From positions 1 to 64,000 of the forward strand of contig NZ_JAJTTF010000003.1 of NCBI RefSeq assembly GCF_021341785.1: a DNA stretch of 64,000 bases, in the 5' to 3' direction. Under the pieces are notes generated by a model. That model was not told the origin of the DNA. It ran no database searches and was given only the letters and a program-made list of their open reading frames with translations. Of this stretch, positions 36,694 through 45,683 are shown in pieces. This DNA is from Microbacterium sp. Au-Mic1 (GTDB taxonomy: Bacteria > Actinomycetota > Actinomycetes > Actinomycetales > Microbacteriaceae). The stretch's first letter is position 1. Every line of letters begins with the position of its first letter. The position numbers were made by a program, and so were the translations under genes.

Positions 36694-38025
36694 ATGACTG
36701 ACGTGCCCCCGATCGCCGAGCGCCTGTCCCGGATGATCCAGCTGCCCACGGTGTCCGCCGAACTCGACGAGCGCGGCTCCGCGCCCTTCGAGGACTTCGT
36801 GGCGCTGATCGCCGAGCTCTACCCCCGGGTGCACTCCGAGCTCGCGCTCGAGCGCCACACCGACTTCGGGCTGCTGTTCCACTGGGCGGGGCGCGGCACG
36901 GCCGCCGACGGACCGCTCGTGCTCATGGCGCACTACGACGTCGTGCCGGTCGACGAGTCCGACGCCTGGACGCATCCGCCGTTCGCCGGCGTGATCGAGA
37001 ACGGATCCGTCTACGGCCGCGGCGCCCTCGACGACAAGGGCCCGCTGATCGTGATCCTGGAGGCGGTCGAGACGCTGCTCGCCGACGGCTTCACGCCCGC
37101 CCGGGACGTCTATCTCTCGTTCGGCGGCAACGAGGAGACGTTCGGATCCGCCGCCATCGCGATCGCGGACGTGCTGAAGGCACGGGGGATCGTCCCTTGG
37201 CTGGTCGTCGACGAGGGCGGCGCCGTGGTCGACGCGCCGCTGCCGTTCGTGCCGGGGCGCGCGGCGATGATCGGCGTCGGTGAGAAGGGCGTGATGACGG
37301 TGCGGCTCACCGCGCGCGGAGAGGGCGGCCACGCCTCGGCACCGCCGTCGCGCACCGCGGTGCGCCGCATCGCGCGTGCGGTCGACCGGCTGGGTCCTGG
37401 CACCTTCCGCCCGCGCACGCCGCGGGCGATCTCACGCATGCTGACGCAGCTCGCGGGCGGCGCGTCCGGGCCTGCACGACTGCTGCTGCGCGCGCTCGGC
37501 GCGCTCCCGTTCGTGTCCGCCCGGGTGTTCGCCGCGCTCGGCGGTGAGGCGGCGGCCCTCGTCCGCACGACGGTCGCGCCCACGATGCAGTCCGGCGGCA
37601 CCGCGGCGAACGTGCTGCCGTCGCAGGCCTCGGCTACCGTGAACCTGCGGATCACCCTCGGCGAGACGGTGCAGAGCGCCGTGGCCCGGGTGCGCCGGCG
37701 CATCGCGGATCCGCTGGTGACCGTCGAGGTGCTGGAGGGCAGCGATCCGTCGCCCGAATCCCCGACGGATACGGCGCCCTTCGCGCTCGTCGCAGAAGCG
37801 CTCGCCGTATCGCACCCCGGGATCCCGGCTGTGCCGTACGTGACGATGCAGGCGACCGACTCCCGGCACTTCCACCGGTTCGCGCCGGCGGTCTTCCGGT
37901 TCGCGCCGCTCGAGATGTCGAACGCGCAGCGCGCCACGATCCACGGCGTCGATGAGAGCGTCGAGATCGCGGCGCTCGAGCGCGGGGAGCGGTTCCATCG
38001 CGCGCTCATCGAGCGGCTACAGTGA
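36694..38025 (+). CDS. M20-family metallopeptidase
   Basis: 443 residues. Di-zinc site residues are visible: H in LMAHYDVVPVD (about 91), D in GRGALDDKGP (about 125), EE in GGNEETFGSA (about 153-154), D in LVVDEGGAV, and the C-terminal H in TDSRHFHRFAP. Dimerisation domain in between. Hydrolyses a dipeptide or N-acyl amino acid. Two ATGs are possible (36685, 36694); TAGCAT at 36681-36686 sits seven nt before the second, so I favour a leaderless start there. Confidence 0.93.
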   Translation: MTDVPPIAERLSRMIQLPTVSAELDERGSAPFEDFVALIAELYPRVHSELALERHTDFGLLFHWAGRGTAADGPLVLMAHYDVVPVDESDAWTHPPFAGVIENGSVYGRGALDDKGPLIVILEAVETLLADGFTPARDVYLSFGGNEETFGSAAIAIADVLKARGIVPWLVVDEGGAVVDAPLPFVPGRAAMIGVGEKGVMTVRLTARGEGGHASAPPSRTAVRRIARAVDRLGPGTFRPRTPRAISRMLTQLAGGASGPARLLLRALGALPFVSARVFAALGGEAAALVRTTVAPTMQSGGTAANVLPSQASATVNLRITLGETVQSAVARVRRRIADPLVTVEVLEGSDPSPESPTDTAPFALVAEALAVSHPGIPAVPYVTMQATDSRHFHRFAPAVFRFAPLEMSNAQRATIHGVDESVEIAALERGERFHRALIERLQ

Positions 38026-38110
38026 GCTGACCCGCTGCGGTCGCCGAGCAACCTCGCGCCGGCCGCACCCCGTCCCGCGCCCGGCGCGAGACCCTGCGAA
38101 GGAGCAGCCC

Positions 38111-39571
38111 ATGACGCGCACCGCCACCCTCGGCACCCTGGTCGCCGTGGTCGGATTCCTGGCCTTCGTCGAGTTCACGAGCGGCGTGCTGCAGGGCTAC
38201 TACACGCCGATGCTGAGCGACATCGCGCGGCACCTGGGCATCCACGACGCCGACGTGAACTGGTTCGAGGGCGCGCAGCTCATGCTCTCGGCCCTGGTCG
38301 TGCCGGCGTTCGCGAAGCTCGGCGACATGGTCGGACGCAAGCGGATGCTGCTCATCTCCACGGCGCTCACTGCGGTCGCCGCGTTCGTGCTGCCGTTCAC
38401 CGACACCTTCGTGGTCTTCCTCGTGGCCTGGGCGCTGATGGGCTTCTACGTCGTCTGGCTGCCGCTGGAGATCGCGCTGATCTGGTCGCGCGCCCGGCGC
38501 ATCGAGGGCAGCTCGGCGATCACCGCCAAGGCCGCCGGCATCCTGGTCGCGGCGCTCGAGGGCGGTGCGATCATCGGCGCCCTCGTCGGCGGAGCGCTCG
38601 TCGACGTGCTGCCGCTCACGGTCGTGCTGCTCGTGCCCGCGGTGCTCATCGCGGCGTGCTTCTTCGTGATCCTGTTCGGCGTGCAGGAGTCGCCGGAGAA
38701 GACCGGCGGCGTGTTCGACACCACGGGGCTCGTCCTGATCTCCCTGTCGCTCATCGGCCTCACCGGGGGCCTCAGCCTGCTGCGACTGCCCGGCGGGGTC
38801 GCGAACCCGCTGTCCTGGATCGTGATCGTCGCCGGCGTGCTCCTCGTCGTGCCGTTCGCCCTGTGGGAGCTGCGCCAGGACGATCCGCTCATCGACGTGC
38901 GGATGTTCCGCAGCCCCGCGCTCGGCCCGGTGTTCCTGACCGCGGGCCTGTTCGGTGTGAGCGTGCTGGGCGCGCAGGCACCGCTGTCCACTTTCGCCCG
39001 CACGGATCCGGCCGTCTACGGCTACGGGCTCGGCACGAGCGGTTTCGCGACCTCGCTGATCATCGGCGTCTATCTCATCGCGATGATCGCGGGGGCCCTC
39101 GGCTACCCGCAGATCGCGCGGTTCGCGACGCCCCGGATCACGCTCATCGGAGCCTCCGTGCTCGTCGGGATCGGCTTCCTCATGTTCCTGCCCTTCCACG
39201 GAGCGTATGCGCAGGTCATCACGAACATGGTGATCGTCGGGATCGGATCCGGCGCTCTCGTCGCCGCGCTCCCGGCCGCCGCGGCGTCGGCGGCACCGCA
39301 CACCCAGACCGGGGTCGCGACCGGGCTCACGAACTCGGTCAAGACCGTGGGCGGCGCGATCGCGTCGTGCGTGTTCGGAATCGCTCTCATGCACGCGGTC
39401 GCCGGATCCGCCGCGGCCGAGGGCACGGCCGGATCCTTCTCCGGCTACGTGACGGTGTGGGTCGTGTGCGGGGCGACGGCGCTCGCCGCGGCGGTGCTGC
39501 TGCTCTTCGTGCCGAAGCAGGCATTCACCGATCGCGCCGGCCACGCGGCCGCCGAGACCGCCGTCGGCTGA
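38111..39571 (+). CDS. MFS transporter (DHA2-like)
   Basis: 486 residues with about 14 membrane segments. KLGDMVGRKRMLLIS (about residues 76-90) is the MFS loop 2-3 motif. The 14-TM layout resembles drug/proton antiporters of the DHA2 group, but the substrate is unknown. GAAGGAG lies eight nt before the ATG. Begins 85 bp after the M20 gene on the same strand and is convergent with the MMPL gene. Confidence 0.92.
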   Translation: MTRTATLGTLVAVVGFLAFVEFTSGVLQGYYTPMLSDIARHLGIHDADVNWFEGAQLMLSALVVPAFAKLGDMVGRKRMLLISTALTAVAAFVLPFTDTFVVFLVAWALMGFYVVWLPLEIALIWSRARRIEGSSAITAKAAGILVAALEGGAIIGALVGGALVDVLPLTVVLLVPAVLIAACFFVILFGVQESPEKTGGVFDTTGLVLISLSLIGLTGGLSLLRLPGGVANPLSWIVIVAGVLLVVPFALWELRQDDPLIDVRMFRSPALGPVFLTAGLFGVSVLGAQAPLSTFARTDPAVYGYGLGTSGFATSLIIGVYLIAMIAGALGYPQIARFATPRITLIGASVLVGIGFLMFLPFHGAYAQVITNMVIVGIGSGALVAALPAAAASAAPHTQTGVATGLTNSVKTVGGAIASCVFGIALMHAVAGSAAAEGTAGSFSGYVTVWVVCGATALAAAVLLLFVPKQAFTDRAGHAAAETAVG

Positions 39572-39586
39572 CCCCGGGGGTGACGC

Positions 39587-41755
39587 TCAGCGCTCCCCGC
39601 GGGACAGTTTCGACGGCCACCACACCGCGCGGCCGACATCGTGCACGAGGGCGGGCACGAGCAGCGAGCGCACCACGAACGTGTCCAGCAGCACGCCGAA
39701 CGCCACGATGAAGGCGAGCTGTGCGAGGAACAGGATCGGGATCACCGCGAGGGCCGCGAACGTCGTCGCGAGCACGAGACCCGCCGAGGTGATGACGCCT
39801 CCGGTGATCGCGAGCCCGCGCCGCACGCCCTCGCGCGTGCCGTGCAACCGGCTCTCCTCGCGCACGCGCGTCATGAGGAAGATGTTGTAGTCGATCCCGA
39901 GCGCGACGAGGAAGACGAAGCCGTACAGCGGCACGGCCGGATCCGCCCCGGGGAAGTGCAGGATCCCGTTGAAGACCAGCGCGGAGACGCCCATCGCCGT
40001 GCCGAACGAGAGCACGGTGGTCACGATCAGCAGTACGGGCGCGACGATCGCGCGCAGCAGCATCATCAGGATGAGCATGATCACGACGAGGATCACCGGG
40101 ATGATCAGGGCGCGGTCGTGCAGCGAGGCGTCGTCCGTGTCGCTCGCCGTCGCGGTGACGCCGCCGACCAGGGCTCCGGTGCCCTCGAGCGAGGTGCGGA
40201 TCCGCCGCACCGTGTCCTCCGCGGCAGTCGAGTCCGCCGCCGCGGTGAGCGTGCCCTGCAGCATCACGTCGCCCTCGACCACGGTCGGAGCCGGCGGGGG
40301 AGTGCCGGGGCGGCCGACCGGCTGGACGCCGTCCCTCGTCACGGGTGCCGATCCGCTCGGTGAGTCCTGCGCGGTGACGGTGACGCCGTCGATGCCCTTG
40401 TCGGCCAGCAGCACGTCGGCGGTCTTCTGCAGCGAATCCTTCGCGACGACCACCTGGACCGGGCTGCCGGATCCGCCCGGGAAGTGCTCGCCGAGCACCT
40501 TCTGTCCGTCGCGGGCCTGCGAGGATCCGAGCACGAGGTCGGACTGCGGCACCCCGGAGGCGTCGAGCTGCACCACACCGAGCGTGCCGATCGCGAGCAC
40601 CAGAGTCGTCGCGATCCAGATCACCCGGGAGCGGCGCCGGATCAGCTCGGCCAGTCGCGCCCACACACCTGTCGCGGGCATGCCGCCCTCCGCCGCGACG
40701 GCCTCGGGCGCGTACACCGGACGCCGCGGCCAGAACGCGGCGCGCCCGAACGCCATGAGCAGAGCAGGCAGCAGGGTGAGCGCCGACAGCATCGCGAAAG
40801 CGATCCCGATCGCTGCGACAGGGCCGAGGGCGCTGTTCGATTTCAGGTCGCTGAGCAGCAGGCAGAGCAGGCCGGCGATCACCGTGCCGCCCGAGGCGAG
40901 GATCGGCTCGAAGGAGCCCTTCCATGCCGCGAGTACCGCCTTCGCGCGGTCCTGCTCGACGCGCAGAGCCTCACGGAAGCGAGAGACGAAAAGCAGCGCG
41001 TAGTCGGTCGCGGCGCCGATCACGAGGATGAACAGAATCCCCTGGGTCTGTCCGCTGAGCAGCAGCACGCCCCACTTCGCGAGCCACCACACCAGCAGCA
41101 GGGCGGTGCACAGCGCGAACAGGCTCGTCATCAGGACCACGACCGGCAGCAGCAGGGAGCGATAGACCAGCACGAGGATCACGAACACCGCCGTGAGAGC
41201 CACACCGAGCAGGATCCCGTCGATGCCCGCGAAACCGGCGACGAGGTCGGCGCTGAAACCGGCCGGGCCCGTGATGTAGACGCGCACGCCGTCCGGCGCG
41301 GCCTTGTCGAGGGAGGTGCGCAGCTCCGCGACCACGTCGCCGAGGTCGGCGTCGGAGCGGATCGGGATGAAGGCCTGCACGGCCTTGCCGTCGTCCGAGA
41401 CCAGCGCGGGGGAGACGTCGTCGCCGACGCCGGGGATGTCGGTCGTGGCGGCCACGGCGTCGGAGAGTGCGGTGCGCTGGGCATCCGTGAGCGTGGCGTC
41501 GGAGGCGGCGACGACGATCGCGGGGATCTCGTCGGATCCGGCGAAGCGGGTCTGCAGCTCCTGCACGCGGGCGGAGTCGGAGGAGGAAGGCAGATACGCG
41601 GTGCGATCGTTCGAGGAGACCTCGTCGACCTTGCCGAACAGGGGGCCGCCGAGCGACGCGGCGGCCAGCCATCCGATGATGATCAGCGCGGGCAGGATGA
41701 TGCGCAGGAGGCGGCGGGGCCGGCGCGGGCGTGCGACGTGCTGCGGGGCGGTCAT
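39587..41755 (-). CDS. MMPL-family RND transporter
   Basis: 722 residues: TM1, a large extracytoplasmic domain (about 40-180), TM2-6, a central loop, a second extracytoplasmic domain (about 395-530) and TM8-12, the two-fold RND/MMPL layout. FILVIGAATDYALLFVSRFREAL and FLVALGIDYNIFLMTRVREES carry the conserved Asp-Tyr pairs for proton relay. Exports lipids or drugs. Divergent from a MarR regulator 94 bp away, which suggests inducible efflux. Confidence 0.95.
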   Translation of the reverse strand: MTAPQHVARPRRPRRLLRIILPALIIIGWLAAASLGGPLFGKVDEVSSNDRTAYLPSSSDSARVQELQTRFAGSDEIPAIVVAASDATLTDAQRTALSDAVAATTDIPGVGDDVSPALVSDDGKAVQAFIPIRSDADLGDVVAELRTSLDKAAPDGVRVYITGPAGFSADLVAGFAGIDGILLGVALTAVFVILVLVYRSLLLPVVVLMTSLFALCTALLLVWWLAKWGVLLLSGQTQGILFILVIGAATDYALLFVSRFREALRVEQDRAKAVLAAWKGSFEPILASGGTVIAGLLCLLLSDLKSNSALGPVAAIGIAFAMLSALTLLPALLMAFGRAAFWPRRPVYAPEAVAAEGGMPATGVWARLAELIRRRSRVIWIATTLVLAIGTLGVVQLDASGVPQSDLVLGSSQARDGQKVLGEHFPGGSGSPVQVVVAKDSLQKTADVLLADKGIDGVTVTAQDSPSGSAPVTRDGVQPVGRPGTPPPAPTVVEGDVMLQGTLTAAADSTAAEDTVRRIRTSLEGTGALVGGVTATASDTDDASLHDRALIIPVILVVIMLILMMLLRAIVAPVLLIVTTVLSFGTAMGVSALVFNGILHFPGADPAVPLYGFVFLVALGIDYNIFLMTRVREESRLHGTREGVRRGLAITGGVITSAGLVLATTFAALAVIPILFLAQLAFIVAFGVLLDTFVVRSLLVPALVHDVGRAVWWPSKLSRGER

Positions 41756-41788
41756 CGGGTTCCTTCCGTCCCCCGCAGGATAGATCGA

Positions 41789-41807
41789 ATTTGCTAGCTT
41801 GGCAAGT
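41789..41807. promoter_or_regulatory. Candidate MarR operator between the MMPL and MarR genes
   Basis: Imperfect inverted repeat ATTTGC (41789-41794) - seven bases - GCAAGT (41802-41807), arms matching at 5 of 6. It lies in an AT-rich island in the 94-bp divergent region and is 43-61 bp upstream of marR. Confidence 0.5.
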
Positions 41808-41849
41808 AATCACCCTGGCGTGAAAAGATGCCCGGTGTAGCATGACGGC

Positions 41850-42476
41850 ATGGCGGAGCGGCGCGACGACGCGGACGAGCAGAGACTCGCTGCGCGAGCC
41901 GGGGGGCAGACGCGCGATGGCGTCGAAGCGGGCGCCGTCTACGACATCGAGGCGAGCGATCCCGACGGTGTCCTGCTCGATCGCGCCGGCGTCGATGCGA
42001 GCGCGATCCGGCAGATCGGCGAGCTGATGGCCTCCCTCGGCGAGTTGCGCGACGCTGAGCAGCGCCTCGCCGAGGCGTCTCGCCGGTACATGAAGCTCAA
42101 CGAGACCGACATGCGGGCGCTGCACTATCTGATCGTGTGCGCGAACCGCGGCGCCGTCGCGACGCCCGGCGGGATCGCACAGCACCTGGGGATCTCGACC
42201 GCGTCGACCACCAAGCTGCTCGACCGGCTCGAGAAGGGCGGGCACGTCACGCGCGCCGCGCACCCCTCGGACCGCCGCGCGCTCGCGATCACCATCACCC
42301 CGGACACGCAGCGCGCGGCCATGGAGACCGTCGGGCGGCAGCAGGCGCGCCGCTTCCATTCCGCGGCGCGCCTGACACAGGCCGAGCGCGAGGTCGTGAT
42401 CCGATTCCTGCGCGACATGACCGGCGAGCTCGGACTCGACGGCGTCGAGTGGGCGACCGCCGAGCCCGAACTCTGA
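41850..42476 (+). CDS. MarR-family transcriptional regulator
   Basis: 208 residues, longer than usual owing to an acidic N-terminal extension of about 50 residues. Winged helix at about 85-165 (DMRALHYLIVCANRG, GGIAQHLGISTASTTKLLDRLEKGGHVTR, HPSDRRALAITIT). TAGCAT six nt before the ATG suggests a leaderless mRNA. Divergent from the MMPL exporter, its most likely target. Confidence 0.93.
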   Translation: MAERRDDADEQRLAARAGGQTRDGVEAGAVYDIEASDPDGVLLDRAGVDASAIRQIGELMASLGELRDAEQRLAEASRRYMKLNETDMRALHYLIVCANRGAVATPGGIAQHLGISTASTTKLLDRLEKGGHVTRAAHPSDRRALAITITPDTQRAAMETVGRQQARRFHSAARLTQAEREVVIRFLRDMTGELGLDGVEWATAEPEL

Positions 42477-42553
42477 ATCGCGGCGGAACCCGGTGAGTGG
42501 TCGGGGCCAGCCCGGTCAGGCCCGGCTCCGCCCGGCGGGTCCGTGCATGCTGA

Positions 42554-42970
42554 TCAGGCGTTGCCCTCCCCGCCGGAGAACATCCAGTCGACGCCGAACC
42601 GATCGGTGAGCATGCCGAACTGTCCGCCCCACGGCGCGGGACCGTAGTCCTGGCTGACAGTGGCGCCGTCGGCGAGCTTGCCCCACGCGGCGTGGATCTC
42701 GGCCTCGTCGGAGCCGCTCAGCGACACCGAGACACCCTGCGGAGCCTTGTACTCCATGTATCCGGGGGTGTCAGAGGCCATCAGCACCAGGCCGCCGGGA
42801 GTGGTCAGCTGAGCGTGCATGACGAGCGTCTGCTCGGCCTCGTCCTGCAGCATGCCCGGCATGTCGCCGAAGGTCATCACCTGCAGATCGCCACCGAGGG
42901 CCTGCTGGTAGAACTCCATCGCTGCGCGGGCGTCGCCGCGGAACGAGATGTACGGATTGAGGTTGGTCAT
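42554..42970 (-). CDS. VOC-family protein (PhnB-like)
   Basis: 138 residues. MTNLNPYISFRGDARAAMEFYQQALGG is the start of PhnB-like vicinal-oxygen-chelate proteins, and FGMLTDRFGVDWMFS is the usual C-terminal motif. It has a glyoxalase/bleomycin-resistance fold; no substrate can be given. AGGAC-type SD upstream of the ATG. First of three VOC genes in a row on this strand but the least similar to the other two. Confidence 0.92.
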   Translation of the reverse strand: MTNLNPYISFRGDARAAMEFYQQALGGDLQVMTFGDMPGMLQDEAEQTLVMHAQLTTPGGLVLMASDTPGYMEYKAPQGVSVSLSGSDEAEIHAAWGKLADGATVSQDYGPAPWGGQFGMLTDRFGVDWMFSGGEGNA

Positions 42971-43061
42971 CGATGTCCTCCGTGCTCGGATCGACGGCAC
43001 CGCTCCGGCGCCGCACTCAGTCTGGATCCGGCCGCCGACATCGGCAACGGTGTGTCGCGAA

Positions 43062-43475
43062 TCAGCTCTCGGATGCATCCCGCGGCGGGTTGTGCACGAC
43101 CTCGAGCCTGATGCCGTTGTCGTCCTCGACGAACGAGGCGTAGTAGCGATCGCTGAACCGCGGGTACTCCTTCGGCGGGCGTACCGCGGTCCAGCCCGCG
43201 TCGAGGGCGATGTCGTGCACGCGGTCGACCTCGGCGCGCGAGTCGACGGCGAAGGCGAGGTGCTGCCAGCCGACGCGACCGTGCTCGTGCGGACCGTCCG
43301 CGTTGTCACGCGCGGGGTAGAGCAGGATCTCGGGCAGACCGTCCTGCCGCCAGTACGCGAGATCCGGAGCGTCGTGCCTGCGCACATAGCCGAGTGCGCT
43401 CAGCACCGGATCGAACTGCGCGGAGGCGCCGGGGACGTGATCGACGCTGATGCCGAGATGATCGAGAGTGGCCAT
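43062..43475 (-). CDS. VOC-family protein, tandem paralogue 1
   Basis: 137 residues, VOC fold (MATLDHLGISVDHVPGASAQF ... WQHLAFAVDSRAEVDRVHDIA). The last third is nearly identical to that of the next gene (RFSDRYYASFVEDDNGIRLE, ending NPPRDASES). The pair looks like a tandem duplication whose N-terminal halves have since diverged. Enzymatic role unknown. Confidence 0.92.
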   Translation of the reverse strand: MATLDHLGISVDHVPGASAQFDPVLSALGYVRRHDAPDLAYWRQDGLPEILLYPARDNADGPHEHGRVGWQHLAFAVDSRAEVDRVHDIALDAGWTAVRPPKEYPRFSDRYYASFVEDDNGIRLEVVHNPPRDASES

Positions 43476-43528
43476 GTCCCCAGCATCGCGGATGCCGGGG
43501 ACAAAGCGCGAGGTGCGTGCGGCGGACG

Positions 43529-43945
43529 TCAGCTCTCGGCGGACTCGCGCGGAGGGTTGTGCACGAACTCGAGGCGGATGCCGTTGTCGTCCTCGACGAA
43601 CGAGGCGTAGTAGCGATCCGAGAAGCGCGTGAAGACCTTCGGCGCCCGCACCGTCGACCAGCCGGCATCGATGGCGACCGTGTGCAGGCGCTCCACCTCG
43701 GCGCGCGAGTCCACGGCGAAGGCGAGGTGCTGCCACCCGATCCGTCCGTAGCGGTGCGGTTCGCCACCGGGCTCCGGGGCGCGGTAGAGGATCAGCTCGA
43801 CGTCGTCCTCGCGGTACCAGGCGATCCCGCCTTCCATCTCGCCGTCCTCGGCGATGCAGTCCAGCGCGGTGAGCACGGGATTCCACTGAGCGAAGGCGCG
43901 GTCGAGGTCTTCGACGGTGAGGCCGAGGTGATCGATGAGGGGCAT
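43529..43945 (-). CDS. VOC-family protein, tandem paralogue 2
   Basis: 138 residues, VOC fold (MPLIDHLGLTVEDLDRAFAQW ... WQHLAFAVDSRAEVERLHTVA), C-terminus NPPRESAES. Separated by 53 bp from its paralogue downstream, so cotranscription is likely. Divergent from the RidA gene, with 53 bp between starts. Both starts have a CAGACT box six nt upstream, so the two transcripts may begin within a shared short promoter. Confidence 0.92.
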   Translation of the reverse strand: MPLIDHLGLTVEDLDRAFAQWNPVLTALDCIAEDGEMEGGIAWYREDDVELILYRAPEPGGEPHRYGRIGWQHLAFAVDSRAEVERLHTVAIDAGWSTVRAPKVFTRFSDRYYASFVEDDNGIRLEFVHNPPRESAES

Positions 43946-43998
43946 CGGTCCAGTCTGCCGGAACCGTCGCGATCCGACCGGTGCGACAGACTGTGGGC

Positions 43999-44409
43999 AT
44001 GACCGCTGTCACCCTGATCCGCGCTGCCGCGCTCTCCGATGTCGCGCAGTACGCCTACGCCGCCACCGCGCCGAAGGACGCACGGCTGATCTTCCTGGCC
44101 GGAGCGTGCCCGTTGAACGGTGACGGCACCACGGCTGCCCTCGGGGACTATGCGGGGCAGGCGGCGAAGTGCATCGAGACCCTGGAAGGGGCGCTCGCTG
44201 CGGCGGGAGCCAGCATGACGGACGTGATCGGTACCCGTGTGCTCGTCGCGTCCTCCCAGCGGTCGGATCTCGGCGTGGCATGGGCCGTCGTGCGCGACGC
44301 GTTCGGCGCTCACGACGTGCCGAGCACGCTTTTGGGTGTGACCGCGCTGGGCTACGACGGCCAGCTCGTCGAGATCGAGGCCGTTGCCGCGGTCGTCGAC
44401 CGGGCGTGA
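43999..44409 (+). CDS. RidA-family protein
   Basis: 136 residues. RidA/YjgF fold: RLIFLAGACPLNGDG, GQAAKCIETLEGALAAAGAS and VTRVLVAS-type core, with ALGYDGQLVEIEAVAAV at the C-terminus. Canonical members hydrolyse reactive enamine/imine intermediates; the catalytic Arg seen in RidA sensu stricto is not obvious, so this may be a subfamily with another role. ATG at 43999 preferred over a GTG at 43981. Confidence 0.9.
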   Translation: MTAVTLIRAAALSDVAQYAYAATAPKDARLIFLAGACPLNGDGTTAALGDYAGQAAKCIETLEGALAAAGASMTDVIGTRVLVASSQRSDLGVAWAVVRDAFGAHDVPSTLLGVTALGYDGQLVEIEAVAAVVDRA

Positions 44410-44410
44410 A

Positions 44411-44635
44411 TCACTCGCGGTCGAGGCCGAAGGTGCGCTTCACGAGCGCCTGAACATCGCGGTCGAGCCCGTCCATGCGGGAGCTCATCACGTCGAATCG
44501 TCCGTTCATCTCCGAGCGGAGCCCACCGATCTCGGAGCGGACGACGCGGATGAACAGTGTGGACACGATCGTGAGCATGCCGAGCATCAAGGCGGTGAAG
44601 GCCCCGATCATCGTCCAGATCTGCGCGTCGTTCAT
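44411..44635 (-). CDS. Small membrane protein with coiled coil
   Basis: 74 residues. One hydrophobic helix (about residues 8-30; MIGAFTALMLGMLTIVSTLFI) followed by a charged amphipathic segment (RSEIGGLRSEMNGRFDVMSS) likely to form a coiled coil. AAGGGAG lies upstream of the ATG. Resembles small, uncharacterised membrane proteins common in Microbacteriaceae. Its 3' end meets that of the RidA gene with one base between. Confidence 0.8.
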   Translation of the reverse strand: MNDAQIWTMIGAFTALMLGMLTIVSTLFIRVVRSEIGGLRSEMNGRFDVMSSRMDGLDRDVQALVKRTFGLDRE

Positions 44636-44811
44636 GAAACCCACTCCCTTATGGTCGCATCGATCACCCGAGCGTGCCAGAGGCGCGAACTGTGTGGCGC
44701 CAGTGCATGCAATCCGTGCGGAACGCGGCGCGGCCGACGACTGTGCGGATCGAGCAGTTCTGTGCGGATCCGTCGGGTGCGTGGAACGACGCATTCGGCC
44801 AGCGTGGTGAC

Positions 44812-45579
44812 TCAGTGCGGGGCGTGGTACTCGGCCTCTCCGCGCTTCCAGTAGCCCTTCACGATGGCCTGGGCGGTGTCGACGCCCCAGCGCTCGAGCA
44901 GGGCGCGGCCGGGCTTCACGATCGACGATTCGGCCGCGACGAAGACGAACGGGGCCTCACCTGGACGATCGACCGCGACGAGCGACTCCAGGAACGCGGC
45001 GAGGGCGGTGCCGGCGGGGGTGCCGCCCCGATGGATCCACTCGACGGGCACGGCAGCGTCGAGCGCCAGCTCGTGCTCCGGTCCGCGCACCTCGATCGCG
45101 ATGCGGGCGGGGACGCCGGCGGGGATGCGGGCGGCGAAGCGCCGGATCGCCGGGATCGCGGTCTCGTCGCCGGCGAGGAGCCAGCCGTCGGGCTCGCCCT
45201 CCAGCACGAGAGAGCCGCGCGGGCCCCCGACGCCGATGACGGATCCGAGCGGTGCGGTCGCAGCCCAGCGGGCGGCGACGCCCTCGTCCCCGTGCACGGC
45301 GAATTCGACGTCGAGCCAGTCCTCACCCCACGCGAGGGGCGTGTATTCGCGGCTCGGAGAGGCGCGCAGCTCCTCGACCGAGTCGGTCGGCGCATCCACG
45401 AAGAAGAGCCGCATGTGGTCGTCCGCGCCCAGGGAATCGAAACCGGCGAGGTCGGATCCGGCGAGGCGCACCCGGACGAAATCGGGCGCGATCCACTCGC
45501 GCGCGGCGAGGGTCAGCGTGCGGAAGCGCAGCTCGAGCGGGCGTCGCGCCAGGGTGAAGCCGGATTTCGCGTTGTTCAT
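44812..45579 (-). CDS. Siderophore-interacting protein (ferric reductase, SIP family)
   Basis: 255 residues. FAD-binding domain with SREYTPLAW (about residues 77-85) and NAD(P)H-binding C-terminal domain (GWLLAGDETAIPAIRRFA). Reduces Fe(III)-siderophores to release iron in the cytoplasm. C-terminal VKGYWKRGEAEYHAPH is the conserved SIP tail. Divergent from the siderophore uptake operon. An iron box begins at its start codon and contains TAGCCT six nt upstream, so a leaderless transcript repressed by an IdeR/DtxR-type protein is likely. Confidence 0.94.
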   Translation of the reverse strand: MNNAKSGFTLARRPLELRFRTLTLAAREWIAPDFVRVRLAGSDLAGFDSLGADDHMRLFFVDAPTDSVEELRASPSREYTPLAWGEDWLDVEFAVHGDEGVAARWAATAPLGSVIGVGGPRGSLVLEGEPDGWLLAGDETAIPAIRRFAARIPAGVPARIAIEVRGPEHELALDAAVPVEWIHRGGTPAGTALAAFLESLVAVDRPGEAPFVFVAAESSIVKPGRALLERWGVDTAQAIVKGYWKRGEAEYHAPH

Positions 45580-45597
45580 AAGGTAAGGCTAACCTGT
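45579..45597. promoter_or_regulatory. DtxR/IdeR-type iron box 1
   Basis: TAAGGTAAGGCTAACCTGT matches 15 of 19 positions of the consensus TTAGGTTAGGCTAACCTAA. It abuts the SIP start codon and covers that gene's -10 box. Confidence 0.8.
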
Positions 45598-45616
45598 GTG
45601 AGACCCCAGGTTGAAG

Positions 45617-45635
45617 TTAGGTAACCCTAACCTTT
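45617..45635. promoter_or_regulatory. DtxR/IdeR-type iron box 2
   Basis: TTAGGTAACCCTAACCTTT matches 14 of 19 consensus positions. It lies 49-67 bp upstream of the substrate-binding protein start, in position to control the uptake operon. Confidence 0.75.
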
Positions 45636-45683
45636 CCCATCGGGTCACTCACACAGCACATCCCGCAGAACAGGAGCATCTCC

